From positions 19,238,871-19,302,870 of the forward strand of contig NC_064444.1 in the NCBI RefSeq assembly GCF_023343835.1: a stretch of 64,000 nucleotides of DNA. Reading direction: 5' to 3'. Below the pieces are notes generated by a model. It made no database searches and had not been told where the DNA came from. It was given only the letters and a program-made list of their open reading frames with translations. Position numbers and translations under genes: made by a program. Of this stretch, positions 34,585-45,500 are shown piece after piece. Source of the DNA: Lagopus muta (Eukaryota > Chordata > Aves > Galliformes > Phasianidae). The stretch's first letter is position 1. Every line of letters begins with the position of its first letter.

Positions 34585-35912
34585 AATGGACCATTTCAGG
34601 TACTGCAGTGGATGTTGTCTACCTTGACTTCAGCAACGTTTTGTTACAGTCTCCTGTGACATCCTGGTAATAAAGCTGAGAAAGTGTGGGATAGATGAGT
34701 GGATGATGAGGTGGGCTGAGAACTGGTTTACTGGCTGAGCTCAGTGGTGGTGATGGGCAGCACAGAGTGCGGCTGGAGAGCTGTGAGCGGCGGTGCTCCC
34801 GGGGGTTGGTGCTGGGTCGGGTTGTGAAGGGGAGATTGTGTTTGTGCTGTAGAAGCTTTGAGTATTTTCTGTATGTAGTACTGGCTTTACTGAACTTACA
34901 GCCCTCTTGTGAAAGAGCTGTTTGCCTTCCACTAAGAAAGTTGCAGAGCAGAGTGAAAAGATAAAGATTTGGGGTGTTCTGAATTGAGCCAGGCACAAAA
35001 TAAGGCAAATGTGCAGGGTGGAGAGAGAGAGCCCAGCACAGGGCAGAACAAACGTGCTCACTCTCGGTTGGCACACCAAAAGCCTGTGCTGCCATTCAGG
35101 CTGGGGAGCTGGGCAGAAACAAACCAGATGAGGTGGAACAAAAGCAAGTGTTGAGCCTTGCACCTGGGAAGGAATGGCCGCAAGTATCAGTACAGGCTGG
35201 GATGTGACCGGCTGGAGAGGAGCTCTGCAGAGAAGGACCTGGGGGTCCTGGTGGATGACAGGTCGGCCGTGAGCCAGCAGTGTGCCCTGCTGGCCAAGAA
35301 GACCAATGGCATCCTGGGTGCTTTAAAAGGAGGACGGCCGGCTGAGCAAGGGAGGTGATTTTCCCACTCTGCTCTGCCCTTGTCAGGCCTCACCTGCAGT
35401 ACTGCATCCAGTTCTGGGCTCCCTTCGTGGTACAGAAATGACAAGGATCTCCTGGAGAGAGTCCAACAGAAGGCCAGGAAGATGATAAAGGGCCTGGAGC
35501 ATCTCCTCACTATTGGAAAGGCTGGGGGACCTGGGTCTGTTCAGCCTTGAGGAAAGAAGACTGAGAGCAGATCTGATTAATGCTTATTATTTGTTAAGTG
35601 TGGGAGTCCAAAGGACACGGCCAACCTCTTGTCAGCAATCTGTAGGGACAGGAGAAGGGGAAATGGCCACAAACTGGAGCACAGGAAGTTCTGCACCAAA
35701 ATGCAAAGGATCTTTTTCACAGCAAGGATGATGGAGCACTGGAACAGGCTGCCCAGGGAGGCTGTGGCTTCTCCTTGTCTGGAGATATTCCAGACCCTCC
35801 TGGACACCCACCTGCGCAGCCTGCTGTAGGGAGTCCATTTTGCAGGGAGCTTGGACTCAATGATCACTGGAGGTCCCCTGCAACCCCAATTCTGTGGTTC
35901 TGTGATTTTAAT
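34585..35912 (+). mobile_element. CR1 LINE, plus strand, with internal insertion
   Basis: 34585-34820 codes the RT region (VDVVYLDFSNV). 34820-35125 is foreign sequence, weakly similar to 40665-40780. 35126-35912 resumes with LAPGKEWPQVSVQAG-type sequence, ERSSAEKDLGVLVDDRSAVS and the full 3' end to ttctgtggttctgtgatttt. Several frameshifts. Confidence 0.85.
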
Positions 35913-36315
35913 TCTTGCTTCTTGCAGCGATGCAGTGTTTCAGAAGGGAGAAAAGCACAGCGGGCATCAACTGGATTTCTGTGGTTGGTAAAGCTGTGCT
36001 GAGAAGTGGGCTGGCTGCTGCCCCTGGAAATGTGTCTGCAGACTTTGCACCCAGAGGAATGACTTTTCCCTGCAGGTTGGGCTTGTCTAAGGTAGGTCAC
36101 TGCTAGGTGAGCTTCTGCTTTAAAACATCAAGTTGTACAAATAAGGAAACTTCAAAAGCAAGATTGCCAATTCTTTTTTACATAGGTGATTTTTTCACGA
36201 GGAAAGATTTGAAATGCTTACCGCTAATGGAAGATGGAGAGAGGAAAATCAAGTCAAAGGCACGCTATGCATAGCCAGCACATAGCATCTGCACCGCTCT
36301 CCCCCTGCACAAAGG
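35650..36315 (+). repeat. Duplicated block, copy 1 (CR1 end plus flank)
   Basis: Colinear and highly similar to 40012-40665: the CR1 3' end (gaggctgtggcttctccttg) followed by about 400 bp of non-CR1 flank (cagtgtttcagaag..., aaggtaggtcactgct, gctttaaaacatcaagttgt, aatggaagatggagagagga). Since the same flank follows the same CR1, the whole block was duplicated, not just the repeat. Confidence 0.85.
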
Positions 36316-36944
36316 AGGAGCAGCTCAGCAAGCTTGGCCTGGGCCATGGAAGGGAGCATACAAACATCTGGACCAACCCCAACGGAGCTGCTTCTGCAGG
36401 TTGGTTGTCTTCTGCTGTGTGTCTGCCATCCTGTTGCTCTGGGGCAGATTTGTTCATGTTCAGCTCATGGATCTGAGGTCTGAGTTTAAGGCTGTGGGCA
36501 TTGTCCAGGAGTTGGGGTAGGGTGCGAGGCAAGGAAAACTGGGGTAAGAGGATGAGGTTTAGGACCAGGAACCAGGAACGGAAGCGTCACTATTAGCTCT
36601 TGCTGTTCTCTTTTTGGCTTAGGAATCCACGTGGGTTTTTTAATGAAGAACAAACTCGCTGTGCAGCTTGTGAGTGAATTCATTCACACCTGTTAATTGG
36701 CATTCTTCTCTACGTGGAGCTGCAATTGCAATGGATGCTTGTGGTCTGATGTGCAGCCCCCTCTGATGTGCTCAGATGAGTCAAGTTGGCAAGGCCTGGC
36801 TCTCGGTTGGTGAGTTGTGCCCAAGTTCAGACAGTTGACTCTTGTCGGCTTTGAGATGCATCTTCCAGTTGCACGCTGTGTTCTTCCTGTTGCATTGAGC
36901 TCTTGAGCTCCAGCCCTAAGTCAGGATGCAAGCGCTACCACAGA
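36316..36944. other. No gene recognised
   Basis: Short frames and isolated splice-like signals only (for example ctttttggcttag at 36612). No known protein match. Confidence 0.45.
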
Positions 36945-37530
36945 AGGGATGGTTGAGATTGGAAGTGCAGTGCAAAGGGCTGGAGCCAGCAGGAGCAGGG
37001 ATGTGATCATTCCCTGTACTCAGCTCTGGTGAGTCCTCACCTTGAGTGCTGTGTTCAGTTCTGGGTCCCTGACTACAAGAAGGACACTGAATCCCCGAGA
37101 TATTGCCAGAGAAGAGCAGTGAAGCTGTGAGGGGTGTAGAGCACCAGTCTTATGGGGGGCGGCTGAGGCAGCTGGAATTATTTAGTCTGGGGAAGAGGAG
37201 GCTCAGGGCAGACCTTATCCCTCTGTACAGATAGCTGAAGAGAGGTCATGTTGAGGTGGGGGTCGTCCTCTTCTCTTAAGTAGTGATAGGACTGGGGGGA
37301 ACGGCCTCAAGTTGCACAAGGGGAGACTGAGGCTGCATGTTAAGAAACGCTTCTCCACAGGAGTGGTCCAACGCTGGAGTGGGCTGCCCAGAGACGTGCA
37401 GGTGTTCAAGAAACATTACATGTTGTCTGGAGGGATGTGGCTTAGTGGGAAATATTGGTGGTAGGTGGACAGTTGGACTGGATGATCTTGGAGATCTTTT
37501 CCATGCTTGCTAATTTTATGTTTCCATGAA
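36945..37530 (+). mobile_element. CR1 LINE 3' fragment, plus strand
   Basis: Codons and nucleotide runs of the CR1 C-terminal region (gagtgctgtgttcagttctg, gggagactgaggctgcatgt) and the end ggatgatcttggagatcttt. Frames broken. Confidence 0.85.
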
Positions 37531-38437
37531 AGGCATCTGCTGGTGAGAGCTTTGGTGGGTGAGCATCAGGCTGCTGGAGAGCAGGCAGCTGTTGTCTGTG
37601 CAGACAGCCACATCCATGGGGAGTGGAGGCTTTTAACCTTAACCTTGTCTTTCATGTCTCGTGCAGTAAGGCATGTTGTTATAAAGCACCATCGTAGGGG
37701 CAACCTTGATTTCTGCTGCCACCAGAGCTCTCCCCCATGCTTCTCCCTGTGGTGTGAGACCGTATTGGAGGCCATGCAGAAGCCTGGGTAGGTGAAGTCA
37801 GTTGCTCTTCCTTTCCCCCCCCCGATGCTGGAAATAGCGGGGAACGGGACTGGGGGACATCCCAGCAGTGGGTTCCTACCTCAGCAGGACTGAATGGCCG
37901 TTCTGGTGCATGTAGTTTGAGTGAGTCTGACACCAGTTAGAGAAATGAGGGGCCTGTGGACAAAAAGAATGTGCAGCGTTTTGCAGTGTAAGATGTTCTC
38001 TGAGCTGCTGCTAACAGTGCCCAGCATGCTTCCTTTTTGATGGGGAGAGGTTTAGCAATGATTTTTTTAGATGAAAATAGTTAATCCCATATTTGCGACA
38101 GAACTCACATTCAGTTGCCTGCCGGGCTGCATTTAGCCACACAAGGCTGGCATTCCCTCCTTGCTGGGCAGGCAGTCACAAGATGCACAAAGCCACGCTG
38201 ACATCTGTCCTGGCCTGTGCTGGCTGTACCTGGAAACGTTGGGGTTTTCCGGACTTCAGGGCCACGTGCCTGAATCCAATTCCGGTTCTCCTCGAAGCAG
38301 AGCTGTTGGTCAGACCTGCTGGTACGAGAAACTAGACATGGCAGTGAGATGGGGCTGATGAGCTGTCAGTGTCAGAGTCAGAGATGCTTTTGGAGTTCCA
38401 TGCACAACTCACACCATTCCCTGTTTCTTCTCTCCAG
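37531..38437. other. No exon recognised upstream of the ARHGAP32-like segment
   Basis: The RhoGAP-domain exons expected upstream of the ARHGAP32-like exons were searched for by eye and not found. An acceptor-like ctcgtgcag occurs at 37659-37667 but is not followed by known coding sequence. Confidence 0.45.
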
Positions 38438-38583
38438 ACCAAGTCCACTGGGAAGGATGAAGGAATCACCAGCTGGCTGTTGGTGTTCCTGCTTCAGCCT
38501 GGGAAAACCATCTTCTGGGGCCAAACGCCAACCGCAGTGCCGTCCCAGGGAGCCCACAGAGACAGACGTTGTAGTCCTGGCAG
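38438..38583 (+). CDS. ARHGAP32(RICS)-like exon a
   Basis: 146-nt exon bounded by acceptor tttcttctctccag and donor cag|gtaagg. In the frame that joins the next exon it codes GRMKESPAGC, then SCFSLGKPSSGAKRQPQCRP and EPTETDVVVLAG. Human ARHGAP32, just after its GAP domain, has NKMKKSPVGSWRSFFNLGKS, SSVSKRKLQRN and ...EPSEMKAMALKG, with the same phase-1 Gly at the junction. ARHGAP32 (p250GAP) is a neuronal Cdc42/Rac/Rho GTPase-activating protein; this segment is the linker after the GAP domain and has no catalytic role. Basic residues of the linker are partly lost, so the sequence is diverged. From memory, RICS is one of the gene families amplified on the chicken Z chromosome. Confidence 0.75.
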
Positions 38584-38771
38584 GTAAGGGTGCAAATCCT
38601 GCTTTCAACACCCTGCTTCTCAGCAACGTAGAATTCTTGCTGTCAGTGGGCTTGTATCTCCTTCTAGCGATCCAGCCCGTACCTGACACCTTCAGTTCTC
38701 CCCCGATCAAGAACCACTTTCATAATTCAGCTTGTGGAAGTTTGACACCAACCCCGTTCATTCTTTTATAG

Positions 38772-39199
38772 GTGATTTGAGCTCTTGTCAACCTAGCAGA
38801 GCCGGAGCAAGTAGCGATGCTGGGCTGTATGCTTCCACCAATGGAGAGCTCGCAGGAAGCACAAGTGGCTGTGGATCAGCTGACAGCCTGCCACATAACA
38901 ACAGTGACGGACACGAGGAGCTCATCCAAGTCCAAGCCCTCATTTCTCCCGGCTCTGCTGAAGATGCTGACCTGAGCCTGCCAGAAACCACAGGCACCAG
39001 CCTGGACTGTGACCCGGTGCCTCTGCAGTGCAGCCCAGCCCAAGCACAGCCTGAGTGCCCCGACAGCAGCACCTCTGTGCAGGAGCAGGTCAGCAACAGT
39101 GAGGAGAAGCCGTGCCTCTTGGAGGGGGACTTAGAATCAGGCCTCCAGTCCCAGGCACCATGCAGCGGCTCTGAGAGCTCTGAGCCACTCTCTCTGTGA
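38772..39199 (+). CDS. ARHGAP32(RICS)-like terminal exon b
   Basis: Begins after acceptor cttttatag and codes 141 residues to a TGA at 39197. It aligns along its whole length with human ARHGAP32: SSDAGLYASTNGELAGSTSG (human SSDALSASFNGEMLGNRC), ALISPGSAEDADLS (human ALMSPHSAEDVDLS), LDCDPVPLQCSP (human LDFDPMSFQCSP) and SESSEPLSL (human TASSEPVSPL). It stops where human continues for over 1000 residues. A poly(A) signal AATAAA (39272-39277) lies 73 bp later. No frameshift is present. It looks like the 3' end of a short, specialised paralog instead of random decay; no RhoGAP domain is visible in the window. The codons fit the exon a phase exactly. Confidence 0.82.
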
Positions 39200-39271
39200 C
39201 CTTTCCATCCAAGAGAGGAGGATTCCCATCTTTACCTGGACCTCTCACGCCCTCCTGTCTTTTCCTTTAAT

Positions 39272-39277
39272 AATAAA
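39272..39277 (+). terminator. Poly(A) signal of the ARHGAP32-like gene
   Basis: AATAAA within ttaataataaaagcacactt, followed about 20-40 bp later by a GT-rich stretch (ttgtgctcactcaacgccttg). Well placed after the stop codon at 39199. Confidence 0.75.
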
Positions 39278-39689
39278 AGCACACTTGTGCTCACTCAACG
39301 CCTTGACTGCCTGTGGAGTCTTCATTCACAAGGACTGGGATGAATGCAACAAACAATGAGGCACTTCAGCTTGCAATGCTGAAGCTGTGGGGTGCACGAA
39401 GCAGAGCTCGGGGTTAGTTCCCGTTTTGTCTGGCTTTGGGGTGTCTGCAGCTCCCATTTGGTACGGTAGCAAATAATCTCTAGCATCCTGGATGCTGCTC
39501 GTGATAACCCCAAGCTTCCTGGCGGTGGCTTTGTGATGCCTTTCAGGGCTTTTGGATGCCTTGTGATGCCTTGGCTGCTCCCTAACACCTCTCTCCTCCA
39601 GCCGCGTCCATTCCTGGCTCCCAACCTCCGGGCTGTCTGCACAGAACATCTGCAGCCCTGTCACCATCACGCTGCGGCAGGATGAGCTC

Positions 39690-39995
39690 ACTCAGACCTG
39701 GTGTCTCATTGGTCAGCATCAGCTCTGTCCCACCCCTGGCAGTCTCTCATTGGTTAGCGTCAGCACTGTCCCCTCCCCCGGGGATTCCTTCATCCGCAGT
39801 AGGTCCGCCGGCTGCAATTGGCTTAGCTGCCGTGCTCGGGAACGGTCGTTTGGAGCCGGCTGTTGGAGGTGCGACAGACCTCGGTGGCAGCCGTTGCTGT
39901 CCTGGCAGCAGCGAGGCGGAAGCCAAGGCACAACGGGAGCGAGTGCTGAGGGCAGCTCTGCCAGAGGTGTGCGGGACAGGGAGAGGAGCCCTGCG
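39690..39995 (+). promoter_or_regulatory. Candidate promoter with three CCAAT (NF-Y) boxes
   Basis: Inverted CCAAT boxes ATTGG at 39708, 39749 and 39817 lie in a short GC-rich, CpG-containing block. The first two sit inside an imperfect 41-bp direct duplication (tctcattggtcagcatcagc / tctcattggttagcgtcagc). No TATA box. What it drives is unclear; the nearest downstream sequence is CR1. 39300-39690 has no recognised feature. Confidence 0.45.
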
Positions 39996-40007
39996 CGGCC
40001 CCAAGCA

Positions 40008-40262
40008 AAGGGAGATGGCCGTAAAGTGGAGCACGGGAAGTTCCGCCCATGGATGAGAAGGGAGTTCTTCTCGGTGAGGATGGCACACCTCTGGAACAGG
40101 CTGCCCAGGGAGGCTGTGGCTTCTCCTTGTCTGGAGATATTCCAGAACCGCCTGGACGCCCACCTGCGCAGCCTGCTGTAGGAGCCCGTTTTGCAGGGGG
40201 TTGGACTCAGTGATCCCTGGAGGTCCTTCCAGGCCCAGTTCTGTGCTTCTGTGATTTTACTC
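40008..40262 (+). mobile_element. CR1 LINE 3' fragment, plus strand
   Basis: gatggccgtaaagtggagca to ctgtgcttctgtgattttac. Same CR1 end as at 35650-35912 and part of the duplicated block. Confidence 0.85.
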
Positions 40263-40665
40263 CTTGTTTCTTGCAGCAGCACGGTGTTTCAGAAGAGCGA
40301 AAAGCACAGCAGGCATCAACTGGGTTTCTGTGGCTGCTAAAGCTGTGCTGAGAACTGGGCTGACTGCTGCCCCTGGCAATGTGTGCAAAGTCTGCAGAGG
40401 CAGAGGAATAACTTTTCTCTCAAAAGTTGAGCTTGTCTAAGGTAGGTCACTGCTGGGAGAGCTTCTGCTTTAAAGCATCAAGTTGTATAGTAAGGAAATT
40501 TTTAAAGCGAGCTTGCCAGTTCTTTTTTACCTAAGTGATTTTTTAGCAAGGAAAGATTGGAGATGCTGCTTGCTAATGGAAGATGGAGAGAGGAAAAGCA
40601 AGTGAAAGGCACGCTGTGCATAGCTGCTGCATACCATCTGCACTGCTCTCCCCCTTGTGAGAGGT
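40012..40665 (+). repeat. Duplicated block, copy 2
   Basis: Second copy of 35650-36315, including the unique 400-bp flank. Small indels distinguish them (for example tgtctgcagactttgcaccc versus tgtgcaaagtctgcagaggc). Confidence 0.85.
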
Positions 40666-40889
40666 AGGTTGTGTTTTTGCAGTGGAAGTTTCCAGTAGTT
40701 CTGTATGTAGCACAGGATAATTTGCCTTTCACAAAGAAAGCTGCTGAACAGCTCTAGGATTGCAGTTGAAAACTTGTGAAGCAGGTATAAAGGTGTCAAT
40801 GAATCTATTAATAACTGCTAATGAAAAAGAAATAAATCCAAAGGTGCGAGCAGGGGAAGGAAACTGGGTGGACTCGGAATTACTTCCTT

Positions 40890-42200
40890 AACAATAACTG
40901 TCCAAGGAGGGAGTGAAGCTGCAAAACAGGGACAGTTATCCCCCCATGCCTTTAGAAAGGATAATGGGTCTAAAGGCTGTAATACAAACATTGGTTAAGA
41001 TGGTTTTCTGGGACTCTATGTCACCCTATAACACTCCAGTTTTGCCATTACAGAAGGCAAATAGCACCTATCGACTGGTACAAGATCCAAGAGAAATTAA
41101 TGAAATAGTTCTCAAGTGACCCCCCTGCTTCCTAACCCCTATACTTTAATGAGTCAAATCCCACACAGACACAAATGGTTCAGTGTAACAGACCTCAAAG
41201 ATGCTTTCGGGACCTGTATTTTAGACTCAGAGAGTCAAGATCTTTTTGCCCTTGAATGAGAGGATCCAAAAATGCAACAAAAATAGCAAGAGAGGTGGAT
41301 TGCTTTACCCCAAGGGTACATAGAATCGCCTAATTTATTTTTATTATATTTTATGTATTATATTATTATAGATATTATATATTGTATTATTATGTATTAT
41401 TTTATATACATTATATATTTTATATTTTATTTTTGTTTTAACTAATTCAGTGCTGGAGAAAGTTTTGGAAAAGTTTCAGGTTGAAGAGGAGGTGAAGCTG
41501 TTTCAGTATGTAGATGATTTGCTGAGTTGTGGAAAAGAGGAGTCTAAAGTAAGACTAAGTAAAACTGAATTTCTTGGGAATATGGGCTAGGACTGTTTGA
41601 ACTGTAGTATGTGGAAAAAGAAGTCAGATACCTTGGGCATGTGATTTCTGAAGTGAAATGGAGAGTTCTGAAGGAATTTAGGGCACTGTGCAGCTTCATT
41701 TGCCCAGGACAAAGAGGGAGCGGCAGAAGTTTCTAGGTTTGATTGCATTCTGTATTTTGTGAATAGAAGAATATGTACAAGAAACAAAGATTGTATCTCC
41801 AACTATTACAGGGAGAACCCAACATATTAAAATGGACAGAAGAGGGAAAAGAATTAGTAGAAGTATTGAAACAGGACTTAATCACAGCACCTGTGTTAGA
41901 GCTGCCTGCCTTAAAGGAACCATTTCACCTTTTGATAACTGTCAGTGAAAGAGCTGTTTTAGGCATTCTAACACAAAAATAGGGAGACAAAAGAAAACCT
42001 ATTCATAGTTGTTCAAGGTATTAGACCCTGTATCTCAGGGTTGGCCTGAACGTGTGGCTGTGTCCAGGTGGTATCAGCAACTGCCTTACTGGTAGAAGAG
42101 AGTGTGCGTGTACACTTTGGGAGTGTAAGGAGCAAGTTGTTGACGGTACGTGTTCCCCCCCCCTACCCTTCCATGAAGAGATTGCTCCACATTTTGAGGC
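40890..42200 (+). pseudogene. Class I ERV reverse transcriptase and RNase H relic
   Basis: In order: MSPYNTPVLPLQKANSTYRL and VQDPREINEI (from 41008), VTDLKDAF (41187-41210), LPQGYIESP (about 41305), the catalytic YVDDLL (41507-41524), RYLGHVIS (about 41620) and LITAPVLELP...ERAVLGILTQK (41880-41980). The order matches gammaretrovirus-like pol. Stops and frameshifts occur throughout, and an AT-rich microsatellite (41333-41437) is inserted between the LPQG and YVDD blocks. It ends near a poly-A run. Inactive. Confidence 0.85.
41333..41437. repeat. AT microsatellite inside the RT relic
   Basis: Tandem tattat/tatta units, about 105 bp, splitting the RT core. Confidence 0.85.
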
Positions 42201-42210
42201 ATGATGGTTA

Positions 42211-42211
<1 letters not shown>

Positions 42212-42250
<39 letters not shown>
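42212..42250 (+). repeat. Poly-A tract of about 39 bp
   Basis: Uninterrupted A run within the ERV relic. It may mark an insertion or a retrotransposed junction; length is prone to sequencing error. Confidence 0.85.
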
Positions 42251-42252
<2 letters not shown>

Positions 42253-43910
42253 GAGCAGGAATCTGCTCCTCAATCTCTTAAAAAAGCATAGTGCCAAACT
42301 CTCCCCCGTGGAGATGAAATGGGCATGGAATAATTGGTCCAACTTCGAGGGAGTCATGGGTCATATTAAATTCCCTCCACAAGCAAATTTGTATGGGGGA
42401 GGAAAAGAGAATATCAATCATTTGTGCAGTTCCAGGAGCTGCTCTTAGTGCTGCCATAGAGATCCGCAATGAACAGCACATGGTAGAAACCCAAATTATA
42501 AAGTCCTTTCAGGAATTGGTGACATACCTGCAGTACCAAGTAGAAGATCTTAGGGGACAGAAAAAGAAGAACATTCAAAAGGCCTCCCTCAGCAAGCCCT
42601 TAGAGAACAGTTGGTAAATGACAGGGAGATAGATGCTAGTTCCCCAGGTAGTGACTTTCCTCCAGGAGAAAATCTTGAGGATGTGAGAGCCCAAAAAGAC
42701 AAGTTGGGAAACCTGTGATCCTTCCCTGCCTTTAGATAGAAACTGGACGTGCATGGGAAGAGACTGGCAGTGGGTATTCTGATGTTCGTACTGACAAAGT
42801 TCCCTGTTTGCTACAGAGCCGGCCAAAGTAAGGAAGGATTTTGGTGACACCCTTAGGAAATCAGTATGTGTGGAAAGTGCCATTAACAGAGGGAGATAAG
42901 ATCTTGCTGACTGAAAAGGAATCAGAGGGTTATTGGGGACCTGGAATATTTTTCACCACGGGCAACCACTGCCAGTGGTCCCTTACTCCAAGAGCTGCTT
43001 ATTGGGATGATTACTCCCCAGGACAACTGCTGTTGATTGATTTGCCCCACTGTGGTCCTGTCCCTTTAACCCTCAGGGAGACTCTTCACAAATACTTGTG
43101 GAAGCCTCAAGATGATCAGGAGGAGCTGTACAAAATTAACCATCTGGATTTCACCTCCCTTCTAACTTTGGTTCATTTAGGACCAGGAAGTCTTATTTTT
43201 GTTTTGTTTTCTTTTCCAGTTTTGCTTCTTATAACCTTGGTTTCTTTGGAACCAGGAAGTTCTCTCTTGTTTTCCAGATGCTAACGAATGCTGATACTGT
43301 TGCTGTAGCTCACATGTTCCCTTCTCACTCTGCTCCTTTGTCTGGGATCCCTGTGGTATCATTGGTGTTACTGCTTTGGACAGGAATCTTCTTCAGATTA
43401 ATTTTTGTAATTGCTTATGATGACCTTAACACAGTCACTGGCTGGTCACGGTCCCATGCCCATATTGGCAGTACTGGGCATCTAGTTAGTTTTACTTATG
43501 ATCCTGTCACTAACTCTCCCGCAGCTTTTGTCCTAATACACAATGCTTCAGTACATACCATACACCTAATCATTGTGCTGGGACTGAATCACAATGGAGT
43601 TTTTTTGTTTATTTTTTTCCCTGCAGAGGAGAAAGAATCACAAATGCTTGTGGAGAAAAAAGACTCAGGGATTTCTTCTTCTTTCTTGCTAGCAGATCTT
43701 GATGCTCTCCTCTTCCTGCCAGTGGGCTGCGTGTCATGCCATAGTCCTGCAGTCTCCAGAAGTGACCCCACATGCTACCAAAACAGATCACAGACCTGGA
43801 TTCAGGCATTCTTCATTCTCCCACTGCACGAGCTGTCATGGAGCAACGTGCTCCTCAAACGTAGTCATTTTGTGAGGTTACACAGTGTTTGTGTACTTAT
43901 GTAGGAATGG
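42251..43910 (+). pseudogene. Envelope-like ERV relic
   Basis: Open frames 42841-43284 (147 codons) and 43278-43904 (208 codons) overlap and follow the pol relic in the order expected for env. The second has hydrophobic stretches typical of membrane proteins, but I do not recognise motifs such as a furin site or fusion peptide, so the env identity rests on position. It could also be unrelated sequence. Frames are interrupted. The block ends in sequence shared with 12060-12200. Confidence 0.45.
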
Positions 43911-44560
43911 AATGTTGTTTCTGCATTAGAACTAAAACGTGAGTATTTTACATCATTGTCTCTGCTCCAGTCTTGTGTTGTTTGTTTACTACTACTAATT
44001 ACTACTTAGTACTACTAAGTACTAACAGCTCTTTTTGGGAGTGTTTTTATTTCATCAGGAGTCTCTGAGGGTCTCCTTCACTTGCCTGTTTGATGAATTT
44101 TCCACATTGGTGCTTGCTCAGTGGGTAGATGGAGTAATGAATGTATGGGTACAAGGACTGCTGCTGTTATCTGTCCAGCCATCTGGAATACCTCTGAGCC
44201 TTGAGTTCCAGACAACAGACATTGCGCTCCTAAACATTACGATAATGCCTTTAGAAATCCAAAACCCTTGACAATGATATCAGTAGGCTCATTATGTTGC
44301 AAGACTACTGATTTTTGATGCTGGTCAGACAGGACCTCAGTGATTATAGAAAATTTAAGGAGGAGAATGTAAGCCATTAGCAATAGATAAACATTTAGCT
44401 AGCAACAGTTTCTATTTAGCCAGTATGCCCATGTACAGTTAAGCATCGGGAAGGTCTGTGAACCTGAAATACTCAGGCAATGAGGAATCAGGGGAAAAGG
44501 TGAGCATCAAGGTAATAGGGCATGTTCTTTGCTTTGTAATAGGGTTTTGTTTGCTTTTCA
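43911..44560. other. ERV-derived or unassigned sequence
   Basis: Includes small tandem tactactaat-like runs (43985-44030) and, at 44457-44500, a motif (gtgaacctgaaatactcaggcaatgag-type) that recurs at 48853-48895. No gene seen. Confidence 0.4.
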
Positions 44561-44561
44561 T

Positions 44562-44800
44562 TCAGTATCATTTCTTACCATTACGCAGCATTTGTCTTGT
44601 CTTGTTTTTCATGTTGCCAATCAACATTTAGTTGGAGCTTGGGTGACCCGAATGCATACAACTAAGTGTTGACCAAGTGTGATGTGAAATGAAGAGGTAG
44701 GCTCCAAAACAGGCTTCTAGTGAGTGCTGTGTACAACATGGAGTATCGAGAACTACCTCTGTTTCTCCCTGCCCCATGTTGTTCAGTACCAGACGTGAAG
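44562..44800 (+). repeat. Direct repeat, copy 1
   Basis: Shares cagtatcatttcttaccatt, tttcatgttgccaatca, gttggagct, gaagaggtaggct and aaaacaggcttctagtg with 45265-45500, about 700 bp away in the same orientation. Confidence 0.75.
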
Positions 44801-45264
44801 GTTTCTTCTTTCCTTCTAGGGTTGGAGACTCCACTATCAGATGGCATTGGCCTTTCAAGCCTCCCCGGGTTGTAGCGCTGGTTGTGCCCTGATCCTTGGA
44901 AAGGGGAACTGATTCCTTCATCATTACCTGATGGTGACGTCTACTTATCTTGTGTCCAGTGAGCGGTGGTGGAAAAACTGCGGCTCTCCCGAGTGGTGCA
45001 AGGACTCTACTGAGGCTCATTGTGTTTATAGTAGAAAACTACAGCCATAGATGGATGCCAATATCCACTCCTTACTCTGTCTGGCAAGCTGTGTTGATCT
45101 CTGAAGTTGCTCCCACACTTGTAGAAGTTCTTTGGGCTCAGCATCAGTTGTCTCTTGCACTCACATGGCTTTCACCAGGTATTCTTTCTTTTCCCCCATC
45201 TTTAGGGCTCGCAAGTACTGATGTGATGTCTCTGCCTTCTGTCGCTCCCACCAAACATGGGTTT

Positions 45265-45500
45265 GTTCTTTTTAGGTTCAATATCATTTCTTGACATTAT
45301 GCAATGTTTCTCATTTTTCTTGTATTTCATGTTGCCAATCTACTCCTAGTTGGAGCTACAGTGAGCCCAAATGGTGACTGCTCTGGTTTGACCAAGTGAG
45401 ATGCAAAAAGAAGAGGTAGGTTGCAAAACAGGCTTCTAGTGCGTGCCATGTAAGACTTGGGGTATCCAGAGTTAACTTCTTCTCTTTCTCCTTTTCCAGT
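45265..45500 (+). repeat. Direct repeat, copy 2
   Basis: Second copy of the unit at 44562-44800, immediately before the first pyrimidine tract. 44801-45264 between them holds no recognised gene. Confidence 0.75.
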
